From NCBI RefSeq assembly GCF_031755915.1, contig NC_083386.1:19701001-19765000 (forward strand): a DNA stretch of 64,000 nt, in the 5' to 3' direction. How positions within the stretch are numbered: position 1 is the first letter of the stretch; each line of letters opens with the position of its first letter. Below the pieces are notes generated by a model, which was not told the origin of the DNA, searched no databases, and saw only the letters and a program-made list of their open reading frames with translations. This document shows, piece by piece, positions 46,451-57,630 of the stretch. The stretch is from Ziziphus jujuba. Its lineage: Eukaryota; Streptophyta; Magnoliopsida; Rosales; Rhamnaceae. The position numbers and the translations under genes were made by a program.

Positions 46451-47088
46451 GAGAATGTCATATTTCCTTATTTAAACCCTATCTTTTCTCTTTAAAAAAA
46501 TCTTTTAATACTTTTATCCTTATGAAACCCCTTAGAATGTCTGGTGCATTAAATTGTTCTTTTTAGTCTAGATATTTTATCATCATACTATTATATGTTT
46601 TCTTATATGCTTGCCCATAAAATAGTCATATGTTGTTTTCTTACATGTTTTCTTAAATTCTTCCTTTTAGGCTAGATAGTTTAAACCCTTTCCATGTTGT
46701 ATGTACTTTGCTACTAATGGTTTCCTTTTCTTTTGTGGTTTCTTGCTTTTGGACTTTATTGACTTTTAACTAAAAGGCTTGTGTAAGGGCCTTATTAACC
46801 TTAAAAGGACTTTCAAAGGAAAGATGAAAGTCCTATAACTAGGACATGAAATATCACATAGGTAGATCATATGGCGCAAATAGATGTAGTCATAACATAC
46901 AACATATGATCCCAATTTAGTTCACTAAATTCCTTTTAAACTTCGTTTATTATATTATTCTTTCTTCATGCATGGCATGCATATGATTTATTCTTTATCA
47001 TTTTATGGATCATTATGTCTACATATAAATCTCCCATTACTCTTTTTCATGTATTACATTATACAATTTTAAACTTGGTTATTGTATA
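46451..47088. other. AT-rich non-coding stretch
   Basis: Repeated TTTTCTTA and CTTTTAGGCTAGATA-type phrases occur near 46560-46690 (CTAGATA(T/G)TTTA twice). No gene or element boundary is visible. Confidence 0.4.
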
Positions 47089-47815
47089 TGTAGAATTCCA
47101 CATCGCTCACTAGACTATGCCTTGGATATGTATAAGTGTGGACTTAAGATATCAAAAGCAACATGACTAGCACTTCTAGGAAATGCCTAATAGACCAGTG
47201 AGTCATTATAAATAGTAGTAGAGTTGTAACTATGGAATAAGCCTATGTATCATAACATAGGTTCACAACCTACTCCATTAGTATGATATTGTTCACTTTG
47301 GGCCCAATTTGTATGATTTTGTTTTGGCCAAAACCTCATTAGCTTGCCTAAAAGGCCTTATGCAAGTGACAGAATTGTCCATACATATATGTCACATCAC
47401 CATCTTCTCTTTTACTGATGTGATATTGCTCACTAATCTTGCGCACTTTTACCTTACATCTGTTAAGGCCACAAATCTTATAATCCATCCCCCCTGGAGT
47501 CCAACATCTTTATTGGTACACTTTGGCCAGGTTCAAACTCTAATTCCATTCTATTATGATCCAGATCCGTAATTTACTCCACTAGTATGTTATTGTCCTC
47601 TATAGGTCTAGCTTGCATGGTTTTGTTTTGGTTCAAAACCTATTACCTTGTCCAAAAGGTCTTATACTAGTGGAAAAGTTGCCCATACATATATGTTCAC
47701 TTTACCATTTCCATCCTGAGCGATGTGCAATTGCTCACTTAACTTGCCCCTTCTAGCCTTACATCGATGCTTCAAGCCTCATAGGTCTTATATGGTGAGC
47801 TATGGGAGTCAACAA
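47089..47815. repeat. TRIM/LTR-like repeat with a diverged tandem pair (~300-bp unit)
   Basis: TGTAGAATTCCACATCG (47089) has the look of a small LTR start. Two related units follow, about 47270-47572 and 47573-47815. Both open ACTCCA(T/C)TAGTATG(A/T)TATTG and share GATTTTGTTTTGG-type, AAAAGG(C/T)CTTAT, CCATACATATATGT, TTGCTCAC and CCTTACATC. The wording resembles short plant LTR/TRIM sequences. The family is not certain and there is no coding capacity. Confidence 0.55.
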
Positions 47816-47832
47816 CAAACCATCAAAGCTTA

Positions 47833-48237
47833 GAGAAATTCCAATGGTATTGCATTTTCTCATTACAATGCAAAAAAATAGCATAGTTGTGTTTTTGAAT
47901 AGCATTTTTTGTTCCAATGCATTGGCATTTTTTTAGTAGTGGGCCCCAATACAATAAAATTTATGGGGTCCATACAATTAAATAATAGAATTTTCAATTT
48001 ATTAATTTTTTTAACTGTTAAAGTTAAAGATAGGACTGGTCCAACCTAAACTTTTTTGGTAGATAAAATAAAATAATATGATTAAATAAAATATATATTT
48101 TCCAATGTCATTTTCTACCATATGTCACAAAGAGCTTATGCCAAAATTTTGCTTTGGCATTTACCATTAGAGAGAGTATGTCGATGCCAAACTTAGAAAT
48201 GCCAATGGTAAAATGCAATTTTCAATTGAAGATGCTC
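47833..48237. mobile_element. MITE, 405 bp, with TTA target duplications
   Basis: The left end GAGAAATTCCAATGG and the reverse complement of the right end, GAGCATCTTCAATTG, form imperfect inverted repeats. A second inner pair is ATTGCATTTT / AAAATGCAAT. TTA flanks both sides (47830-47832 and 48238-48240). A 3-bp TTA/TAA duplication points to the PIF/Harbinger (Tourist) group. No coding capacity. Confidence 0.75.
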
Positions 48238-48240
48238 TTA

Positions 48241-49352
48241 GACAGGCTTCGAGACTAATGGATTACTAAAACCCATGTAAATCCCATAAAGGAAGGGCAT
48301 GCAATCAAATATGTATAGCTTTGCAGGTTTAGGACCTTAAAGGCACCTTGGTTAGCACATAAATATATTTTTCGCACACTTTCAACGTTTCATTTGTACC
48401 AAATATTACTTATTACTCCAACTCAAATGTATGCATATATCAAGCATTTTGATCATTCAAACTTTTTCATAAACTTTACCACCATTTTTATTCCTTTAAA
48501 TGTATTTGATTACTTTCATTAGTCCTTTTTGCATTTTCTGCTAAATACTAAATAGAATTTCATGTGCTTTGCACATGAGCCTTATACAATGGAAATTAAT
48601 GCCTTTTTCCTTGCCTATCTTTTTTTTTTTTTTTTTTTTTGTTTTAGGGAAGGCAAAACAACTGCACTACACTTGAATGCCTCTCTTAATTGTGTTAAAC
48701 AGTTGATTGAAAATTAAGGATTTAGGAAAGAATTAATACTCTATAAGTCAAACAACTATTAATGAAAATTCAAAGTTGCTCTAATTGGAGACTAAAAGCA
48801 TCCTATTGCCCATAAAGACACCACATATGTGCATAAAATTGTTTCACAAGCCAAAACCTTAGATTTCTTTCACTTCTTCAACTTAAAATTCCATTTCAAA
48901 TTCGCTTTCAATATTTGTCGGATTCTTCTGGTTTCCAAGAGTTTTCAGCCTTGGATCTATCTGAATCTTACATTTTCAATAGTCCACTTCAAACTTTCAT
49001 TGCATTCTATTTTTAGATTTTCCATTCCACAAGGCAAAAACGCCAATTACCCATTTGTAAATTTTACCCATCTTTATCATTTTCTCTTTCTCTCATCTAT
49101 CCTCTATTATTTTCCACAAGAACAAAAATTTTTCCATTCAAATCATAATTTTTCTAACCTCTACTATTCTCCTCAAGAATAATTTTTTCTTCCATTTCAA
49201 TCATAATTTTTGTATCAATGATCAAACTTGCTATTTAGCCTACCAATTTATTTTTCAAAGAAAGAATTACTATTTCTATTTCTAACCTAGCAAAATTAGC
49301 CCCAGGGTATAAATTTTTCCATCAACAATTTTTCAGTCTTTGTAAAAAAGAT

Positions 49353-49388
<36 letters not shown>

Positions 49389-49696
49389 AAGAGAAAGAGA
49401 GATCATTTTTGGAATGTAAAAGAACTCGTAAGCGTTCAAATCATTATGGTGGTGAAGCACAGAGCTTGGCAATTGAAATCTACTACCTTTTCATTGATTT
49501 TATTTTTAGTGGTTTTTCACCTGGTTTCTTCATTTCTCTTTACCATCATTTTTTAAAAAATATACGAGTATGAAAACTTCTAAAAAACATTGTCTAATGG
49601 GGGAGATAAGGTAAATTACTTTAATTACCCCTATTTTAGCCTTATAAAAGAAACAAATGATGGGTTCTATTTAGCATTTTCATAGATGGACTAACA
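48241..49696. other. Non-coding stretch
   Basis: Holds a long T run (about 48619-48640) and a compound TA/GA microsatellite (about 49351-49402). The repeated phrases CTCTACTATTCTCCTCAAGAA / CCTCTATTATTTTCCACAAG with a following CATTCAAATCATAATTTTT (about 49100-49215) form a short diverged tandem duplication. The 117-codon plus-strand frame at 48829 runs through this and has no recognised domain. Confidence 0.5.
49351..49402. repeat. Compound microsatellite (TA)n(GA)n
   Basis: Alternating TA followed directly by AGAGAG.. and GAAAGAGA. Typical plant simple repeat. Confidence 0.9.
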
Positions 49697-51828
49697 ATGG
49701 AAGGTTTGGGCAAGTTCAAGGTGTAAAGTGTTAGAAAAAGTTATTTATGGTGCAATATGCATGACCTAATACAGTTCAAGGTATAACAATGACAATTCCC
49801 CTTTCTTTAATGGTCAATATTCATATTTTATTTTGTATATATTATTTCTTTTGCATATTAACTTCGAATTATTGGTTTGTAATTCGATACATCTTTTAAC
49901 TCAAACTTTCAAAAGTGTACTTGACTTGGCTCACACTCCACAAAGAACCCCAAGGAAAATAAGGAATTTATTTTTTTCTACTTGTTGTGTTGTAAAAAGC
50001 CCAAACCGTGCAGTTCATGTAATCTCGATCACCCGTAGAATTTCTACTTACTATGGTGCAGAAGCCCTAGACAATCATATGACAACTAGGAAAAGCCTAT
50101 CTTACTAAAAAAATCTTCCTCAACAACAATTTCAAAACAAAGTTGCATAAATTATGTAAATGAAATTTTATTAAATTTACATAAATTATGTAAATGAAAT
50201 TTTATTAAATTTACATAAATTAATGGAAGGTTTGGGCAAGTTCAAGGTGTAAAGTGTTAGAAAAAGTTATTTATGGTGCAATATGCATGACCTAATACAG
50301 TTCAAGGTATAACAATGACAATTCCCCTTTCTTTAATGGTCAATATTCATATTTTATTTTGTATATATTATTTCTTTTGCATATTAACTTCGAATTATTG
50401 GTTTGTAATTCGATACATCTTTTAACTCAAACTTTCAAAAGTGTACTTGACTTGGCTCACACTTCACAAAGAACCCCAAGGAAAATAAGGAATTTATTTT
50501 TTTCTACTTGTTGTGTTGTAAAAAGCCCAAACCGTGCAGTTCATGTAATCTCGATCACCCGTAGAATTTCTACTTACTATGGTGCAGAAGCCCTAGACAA
50601 TCATATGACAACTAGGAAAAGCCTATCTTACTAAAAAAATCTTCCTCAACAACAATTTCAAAACAAAGTTGCATAAATTATGTAAATGAAATTTTATTAA
50701 ATTTACATAAATTATGTAAATGAAATTTTATTAAATTTACATAAATTAATGGAAGGTTTGGGCAAGTTCAAGGTGTAAAGTGTTAGAAAAAGTTATTTAT
50801 GGTGCAATAATGACCTAATACAGTTCAAGGTATAACAATGACAATTCCCCTTTCTTTAATGGTCAATATTCATATTTTATTTTGTATATATTATTTCTTT
50901 TGCATATTAACTTCGAATTATTGGTTTGTAATTCGATACATCTTTTAACTCAAACTTTCAAAAGTGTACTTGACTTGGCTCACACTCCACAAAGAACCCC
51001 AAGGAAAATAAGGAATTTATTTTTTTCTACTTGTTGTGTTGTAAAAAGCCCAAACCGTGCAGTTCATGTAATCTCGATCACCCGTAGAATTTCTACTTAC
51101 TATGGTGCAGAAGCCCTAGACAATCATATGACAACTAGGAAAAGCCTATCTTACTAAAAAACTCTTCCTCAACAACAATTTCAAAACAAAGTTGCATAAA
51201 TTATGTAAATGAAATTTTATTAAATTTACATAAATTATGTAAATGAAATTTTATTAAATTTACATAAATTAATGGAAGGTTTGGGCAAGTTCAAGGTGTA
51301 AAGTGTTAGAAAAAGTTATTTATGGTGCAATATGCATGACCTAATACAGTTCAAGGTATAACAATGACAATTCCCCTTTCTTTAATGGTCAATATTCATA
51401 TTTTATTTTGTATATATTATTTCTTTTGCATATTAACTTCGAATTATTGGTTTGTAATTAGATACATCTTTTAACTCAAACTTTCAAAAGTGTACTTGAC
51501 TTAGCTCACACTCCACAAAGAACCCCAAGGAAAATAAGGAATTTATTTTTTTCTACTTGTTGTGTTGTAAAAAGCCCAAACCGTGCAGTTCACGTAATCT
51601 CGATCACCCGTAGAATTTCTACTTACTATGGTGCAGAAGCCCTAGACAATCATATGACAACTAGGAAAAGCCTATCTTACTAAACAAATCTTCCTCAACA
51701 ACAATTTCAAAACAAAGTTGCATAAATTATGTAAATGAAATTTTATTAAATTTACATAAATTATGTAAATGAAATTTTATTAAATTTACATAAATTATGT
51801 AAATGAAATTTTATTAAATTTATATAAT
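49697..51828. repeat. Tandem array: four copies of a 523-526-bp unit
   Basis: Units start ATGGAAGGTTTGGGCAAG at 49697, 50223, 50749 and 51272, so the lengths are 526, 526, 523 and about 557 bp. They are almost identical. Unit 3 lacks three bases in GCAATATGCATGACC and only a few substitutions are visible. Each unit ends with a ~34-bp subrepeat (TTATGTAAATGAAATTTTAT...), two copies in units 1-3 and three in unit 4. The 91-codon frame present in units 1-3 has a TAG in unit 4, so it is probably not a gene. Not recognisable as a known satellite. Confidence 0.95.
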
Positions 51829-52591
51829 CAAAATGTATGATAAGACTTAACTAAATAAAAAGTAATAATTCAAAGGCAAGATGGTTTCTATAAAAAATGG
51901 GTTGAGATGATTGTTAATGAATTGGTATCCTTAGAGGCTGAATTGGTTAACGTGGTCCTAATTGTTAACATTCTTATGAACATAATGACAAAGATTTATT
52001 GTAATTATAGCGATCTTAGAGTATATTGCATTCTTTGTATTTCTTTTTGGTTAGGCATTATAGTATGTTATAAACAAAAGGAGAAAGAGATTTCAATATG
52101 TTTAGTTAAACTTATGAGCTAAAGGTCTATCTTCAATGGTTTTACCATTAGGCTAAGTTTATAAATAGCTCATTTTCAGCTACTTGTGTAGTAAGAGGAT
52201 GAAGTCCTCTTATTATTCTATTGGTGTACAGATTATTATTTCATTTTGATTCTATTGGATAATTTTGTAATGTCATATATCATTATTGGATTAAAAGTCA
52301 ATATGAATGATAAATGATTTGAATATAATTATAATATTAAAATAATATTCTGAGAGAGGAAAATAGATGAGAGTGAAGGAGAAAGAATAAAAAACATCTT
52401 TTATATAATACATGAATATATGAGAGTGGAGAAGAAAGAAGAAAGAACATATTGTATCAAAAGTATACTTTTATATAATACATGGAGAGAGAAGGCAAAT
52501 TAACAAATTAGAATGATAAATTATCAACAATAAGAAAAAGTTTTAAATGATACTTTACTATCTTCTAGTTTAGGCGAAGTTTATTTTAAGG
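51829..52591. other. AT-rich non-coding stretch
   Basis: A 71-codon plus-strand frame (51907-52122) has a hydrophobic middle but no recognised domain and no supporting context. A phrase TCTTCAATGGTTTTACCATT near 52130 resembles the MITE ends at 47833 and may be another relic. GA-rich sequence (52350-52500) is low-complexity. Confidence 0.4.
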
Positions 52592-53054
52592 GCAGCTCTA
52601 TTCATATTAGAAAACTTGATAGGCATATTACATTTTTAATTATTTTTTTATATGTAAATGCCCTTATATAAAAGTTAGAAATATCATTAAGTACTCAAAC
52701 AAACATCATCCAGGTTATGTATATTGGACCACCAATGTCGTCAAGATTATATATAAATTATAAGAATGTATACAATTCAAAAACATATACCAAGCATATA
52801 AATATCATCCAAATTACATGTACAGAATTTTTAATGATAAATGGAAACATAAACTTGGATTATATAAACTAGAGGAATGTATGGACTCTGGTATACATGT
52901 GTCAGATGAACCTATGCTATCCAATTTACCTATTCCACACTCTCAAGGATAAAAATAATGTATTTTATTAGTGTAAGAAGTAAAAATAACATTTAATGAG
53001 GGTGTGTATAGAATGTAGTTTGCCTAATAGCTTTTGTAGTATGAATAGAATTGC
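52592..53054. mobile_element. MITE-like foldback element, 463 bp
   Basis: The left end GCAGCTCTATTCATATTAGA and the reverse complement of the right end, GCAATTCTATTCATACTACA, align. The match continues (AAAACTTGATAGGCATATTAC against AAAAGCTATTAGGCAAACTAC), giving about 46 bp of imperfect inverted repeat. The interior is AT-rich and non-coding. Target duplication not resolved. Confidence 0.7.
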
Positions 53055-53609
53055 TCTATTTTGCTTAAGAATCTTTTTTATTTTTATTTTTATTTTACTT
53101 TTGCATTAGATTCTTGTAAGTTCCAAAAAATTATGTATTAATGACCAAATCTTTAAATGCTAGCAAAACCTAATGGGTCATTAAACTTTAACCCTAAATT
53201 CTTTTTTTTTTTTTTTGGGTTCATTTTTACTGATTTATAGTGAACAAAAAAAAAATAAAACAAAACAAAACAAGAACAAAAAAAAAAAAGTGTTACAAAA
53301 TATAAAAGATTATAGAAAAGAAAATCAGAGGAAGAAATAATTGTATTATTTAATGAGAGACTTACAATATAAAGGAGAATCCTATTTATAAACCTTTTCA
53401 TGATACATATAATCCCAATTAAAAGCATATAATTAGTCTAGATAATACAACATAAATCTCATCTGATAACTATCTTATCTAGAAGGCATCCATAATTGAT
53501 ATAATCATAACATTTCCCCTTGGTGCCCAGCAATATGCATTAATATTGTCACATTAAGAACCTTGTTAGAAAAACCCAGTGGAACAAAACTATAATAAGA
53601 GAAAAAAGG
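53055..53609. other. Non-coding stretch
   Basis: Long A and T runs at 53200-53290. The phrase CATTAAGAACCTTGTTAGAA followed by CCCAGTGGAACAAAAC (53552 onward) recurs in altered form at 55478 and 55567, see the separate entry. The minus-strand frame at 53153-53428 is AT-driven. Confidence 0.45.
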
Positions 53610-55147
53610 CTTATTTACAACACTACCCCCAACTTTTATGGTTTGTTACAAATTGCCTCTGAGATATGAAATTGACCATTATACCCCTTATAATAGTAAA
53701 ACATTGCGCTAGTGCCCCATAAATATGGGTGTTAAGTTAGGCATGAAATTGACCATTATACCCCTTCTTTTACTTTTTCCTCTTCCTCTTCCTCTTTCTA
53801 TTTCATAAACAACCTATTAACCCTTCAAAATTTAATAACTGCAATAGATTTTTTCCTAGTGAAATATGAAAAATACTACAGCATTTGATTAGCTCTCAAA
53901 GGAGGCAAACCCAAAAATTGAAGAACAGAGTTTAATATTAATTTACAGAATAAATCAATTGAAACTTTTAAAAATTTTGTGATGTCTAGTTCGACTTTAT
54001 CTGAAAGAAAGATGAAAAACTTTGAGAAGTCTCAAGCTTCTGCATAATTAATTAAACATTTCCATTTGCAAGCTTTCCATCAGTGGTCACCGGTTTTCTA
54101 ATCACAAAACTTTTTGACTCACTTTTTTCTTTAACCCACCTGCACAAACTTCCCAAAATTATCTAAATTCCATCTCCTTGTTAACACCAATCAAGCTCCA
54201 TTCATCCTCCAAATGTAGCAAGCCTTTCTTGAACTCACCACCACTATCAACAATCAACCTCCTCTTCCCCAAGACCTGCAATGAACAAATTTCCAGTGAC
54301 CAAGAAATCCAACCATAAAATCTCTTTACCAAAGAACATGAAATCCATCTCCATCAAATCATCCACCATGTAACCAAACCACCATCGATTCCCCCATGGA
54401 AAATATATATATATATATATATATATGCCATCTATCACCCTCCTCCATGATTGAAATTGAGTTATCTTTGCCTCAAAGACCATTTTTCTTATCTAAACCA
54501 AATCCACTTGTTTTTTTCATTAAAAAAAAAAAATTAACTCCATTGAAACTTCACCATTTTAGAGGTGGAGAGCATAAACATTGCAATTGTAACCCATTCT
54601 CTGATCTCAAAGACCATCAAACCCTTCATCATCATTGCCATCATCATCTTCTTCCTCATCTGCTTCACGATTGTCGTCGCCACCGCTTCTGCCACCACCA
54701 GTACCTCTCCATTATTTAAAACGCTTAAAGCTTCCATCATTGGGAAAGCCAAAATGCAATAATGGGTTATAGAAATGTTAATGGCTTCTAAGTAAGGAAG
54801 AGTAAAGAATGGAAAAAGAATAAAGAAAGATTGGGATTTTGCTTTTATCTTTTTTGAAATTGATACGAGTATTAGAGGGAAAAGATAATAACGGTTTTTA
54901 CTTATTTATTTATTTTTGCTAAAAGAGAGATAACAAAGGTAAAATATACAAATACCCTTGTTTTTAGATGTTAGAAATCCATGTGCATAGCACATGGAAA
55001 GTTTAAATGGAAAAATAGATAGTGATTAACAGAGAGGCCATTGACACAACCTTTAGCCTTTATAAAGGGCATAATGTCCAAATTCATAGATTGAGGAGCA
55101 AATTATAATGAACGATAAAGGTTGGGGGGGGCATTATTATAAATAAG
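53610..55147. mobile_element. Long-inverted-repeat element (MULE-like, non-autonomous), 1.5 kb
   Basis: The left arm, CTTATTTACAACACTACCCC onward (53610 to about 53695), and the reverse complement of the right arm, CTTATTTATAATAATGCCCC onward (55147 back to about 55063), align over about 85 bp. Shared landmarks are CCCCAAC(C)TTTAT, TTGC(C)TC and GACATTAT(A/G)CCC-type. Such long inverted repeats fit a Mutator-like element. No transposase is present. The flanks (GAAAAAAGG and TTGGAAAAAAA) do not give a clear 9-bp duplication. The interior holds a TA run at 54400-54425. Confidence 0.6.
54050..54480 (-). pseudogene. Possible captured gene fragment inside the inverted-repeat element
   Basis: The minus-strand frame 54247-54483 reads FPWGNRWWFGYMVDDLMEMD, FMFFGKEILWLDF and LFIAGLGEEEVD. 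A further minus-strand stretch with KKGLLHLEDEWSLIGVNKEM-like residues lies at 54170-54230 in another frame. The composition is richer and more protein-like than the surroundings. I recognise no family. Pack-MULE capture is possible but unproven. Confidence 0.3.
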
Positions 55148-56977
55148 TTGGAAAAAAATAAAGTATAACCATGTATTCTCCCTTTCAAAATGACAAGACT
55201 AATTATGATTCAGATCTTTCAATGGGCACATTTTGATTTTATATACAAACTTTCTGAATATTCAAGTAAGATGCTTATTAATGATAAATTTGTAAGCTTG
55301 TACTAGAATGAATAGAATGAATGTTGATAACTTTGCTTGAATGAGCTTATATGCGAAGAAGAGTTCTTGGTGAAAACATTTTAGTAATACAAGCCCATAT
55401 GGATTTTATCAATGTCCGTGTATAATTCCATATTTATAACACCTCTATCCAGACATTATTGTGCTATGATCATGCCTCATTAAAAACCTTGCCAAAAAAT
55501 CCATTGGGAAAAACCAAAGGAAAAAAAGTACATGTCCATATGCTATTTTCAATACATGTGTTGCTTCATTAAAAGCTTTGATCAAGAAAACCTTATGGGA
55601 TAAAAACTTGACTAAGGAAAAAGAGCAAAACTATAAGCCTTCTCGGCTTGACCTATTAAATTGATAAATTGTTTTTTCCCCCAATGAAAACAACATATAA
55701 AGTCTATGTTGATGAATAAATCTATCTCGCCAAAGTTACTATGTGATGAAGCTAAAACCTAGTTATTACCTGTAAAACAAAGAGAACGTGAAGATCTTTT
55801 GTGTATTGGTGTGGAATCAGATAACGATACTCTGACGCTCTAGTTAGATAGTGCTCTTTGAATGCCAAAGATTAAATCTAAGGATTTTCTTAAGATATGC
55901 ATGCCTGGTCATGAAGTGCTAGGGGGTATTTATTTATTCTTGGCATTGGGTTTTCTTGTTACACAAGAAAACTAACCCACTAACCTAAAAGATTATAACA
56001 CAGGGCCTTAAATTAAGAAAGTAGTCACTTTCCTAGTTTAATTGATTTAAACGATCTTAATTGATGTATTCTATGGAAGTTTCTTATATTGAAGCATCAA
56101 TATATGAGTCTCAAATATTATCTCTTGGAACTAAAAAGAAAGACATTCTCTCAAATGAGCTGCATTTGTAATAAGCCGTGATGAGATGATTATCCTTTTG
56201 GATGTTTTTCTCATATATTCTTTTCGAACATACCCCCAGAATAACATTTTACTCAGCCATTTAAACTTACTTCTCCCATAATTGCATAATCAATTCCCCT
56301 ATTTTAGGGCTTTATCGCATGAAAGGGAGGATTTATTGCTTGAGATGTATCCCGCCTGCATAGTCAGCCCCCCATTCCTCCAAGTAAATTTATTTAGTTG
56401 GAGGAGTATAAAGAATCTTAGACAAAGCATTCTTAACCACTCCCTCGGATACTTTGAAACTATTTTGACATTGTTCTTACAAATCTCAGGACAGATCTCA
56501 CTTGTTCCAATTATAAGATGTAATTTTCAAAAATTTTGAAACAAACTTCATTTCGAAATTATCAACAGTTGGTTGTTAATTAATACTCTTAAAAATAAAA
56601 ATTACAATTGATCCATTACTTTGGTTGTCCATTACCTCAGCTGCTTTTTGAAGTATACCTAGGACAACTCCAAGTATAAAAGAACTCAAACCTTACAAAA
56701 AATTCCAAGAATGAGCATGCCTTAATCTAAGATAAAGGTTGCACACAACCTGATAAAAAGCTAACCATTTCATACACGCTATCACAACATTAATTCTACC
56801 ACGATTTACATGTGCCATAACATTCCTATACCTGAGATGCAACATTAATGCCTTCTTTCATGTCAAAAGTCCTTAAATCCTTGCTATTGATTAAAATTTC
56901 CAGTTTTGAATCCCCACTGTCCACGGTTATTGTTAGGCCTAAAATATTGATTATTTTATGTCATATTTATAGCTAAT
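55148..56977. other. Non-coding stretch, probably old LTR material
   Basis: Contains phrase copies CATTAAAAACCTTGCCAAAA...CCATTGGGAAAAACC (55478-55529) and CATTAAAAGCTTTGATCAAG...CTTATGGGATAAAAAC (55567-55625). Such A-rich repeated phrases are frequent in untranslated parts of plant LTR elements. The plus-strand frame 56282-56539 has no recognisable domain. Confidence 0.45.
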
Positions 56978-57055
56978 ATTTGATACATTCGTGAGAGTTT
57001 AAGTCCATGTGTTGTTCCTGTTTTGTTGGTACCTATAAAGGATGGTTCATGAAGA

Positions 57056-57630
57056 ATGTGTGTTGATTGTAGGGCTATAAATAACATTACCATCAAATAT
57101 AGACATCCCATTCCTAGATTAGATGATATGCGTGATGAGTTGCATGGTGCTTGCATGTTTACAAAAATTGATCTTAGGAGTGGTTATCATCAAATTAGGA
57201 TGAAAGAAGGTGATGAATGGAAAACCGCATTCAAAACTAAATATGGGCTGTATGAATGGTTAGTTATGCCTTTTGGATTATCCAATGCATCTAGTACTTT
57301 CATGAGGCTCATGAATCATGTAATGCGTCCATTTATTGGTAAATTTGTGGTTGTTTATTTTGATGACATTCTAATATATAGCCGAAATTTGGATGACCAT
57401 GTGGATCAACTTAGGCAAGTTTTGCAAGTCCTTAGAAAGGAAAGATTATTTGCTAACATTAAAAAATGTGAATTTTGCAAAGAAGAGCTTGTGTTTCTAG
57501 GATTTGTAGTAAGTGCTGCAGGAATCAAAGTTGACCAAGCTAAGGTGAAAGCAATTCAAGAGTGGCCGATTCCTACTTCTATCACCCAAGTGAGGAGCTT
57601 TCATGGCTTGGCAAGGATTTTAGTACCATA
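57056..57630 (+). pseudogene. CRM reverse transcriptase
   Basis: Reads [60 protein letters not shown] and [19 protein letters not shown] (catalytic Y-F-D-D near 57353-57364). [20 protein letters not shown] follows. A TGA lies just before 57056 where W is expected, as in the other copy. The frame ends after SFHGLA because 22 bases are deleted at 57617, see the findings. All core reverse transcriptase motifs are otherwise present. Confidence 0.93.

Noticed and set aside
47089..47815. Cassandra-type TRIM with a 5S promoter
   Set aside because: The start wording is similar, but I could not see a convincing 5S A-box/C-box, so only a generic TRIM-like call is made.
49833..51157. Three identical 91-codon frames as a small gene family
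   Set aside because: They are copies within a young tandem DNA repeat; the fourth copy has a stop and nothing resembles a known protein.
49697..51828. CRISPR-like array
   Set aside because: The whole ~525-bp unit is repeated without unique spacers, and the context is a plant genome.
51907..52122. Plus-strand 71-codon frame with a hydrophobic core
   Set aside because: Short, AT-driven, without promoter or homology evidence.
54565..54762. Plus-strand frame with a hydrophobic segment (membrane protein)
   Set aside because: The hydrophobic run comes from ATC/ATT-rich simple sequence; the opposite strand reads a Met/Lys-rich frame of equal length.
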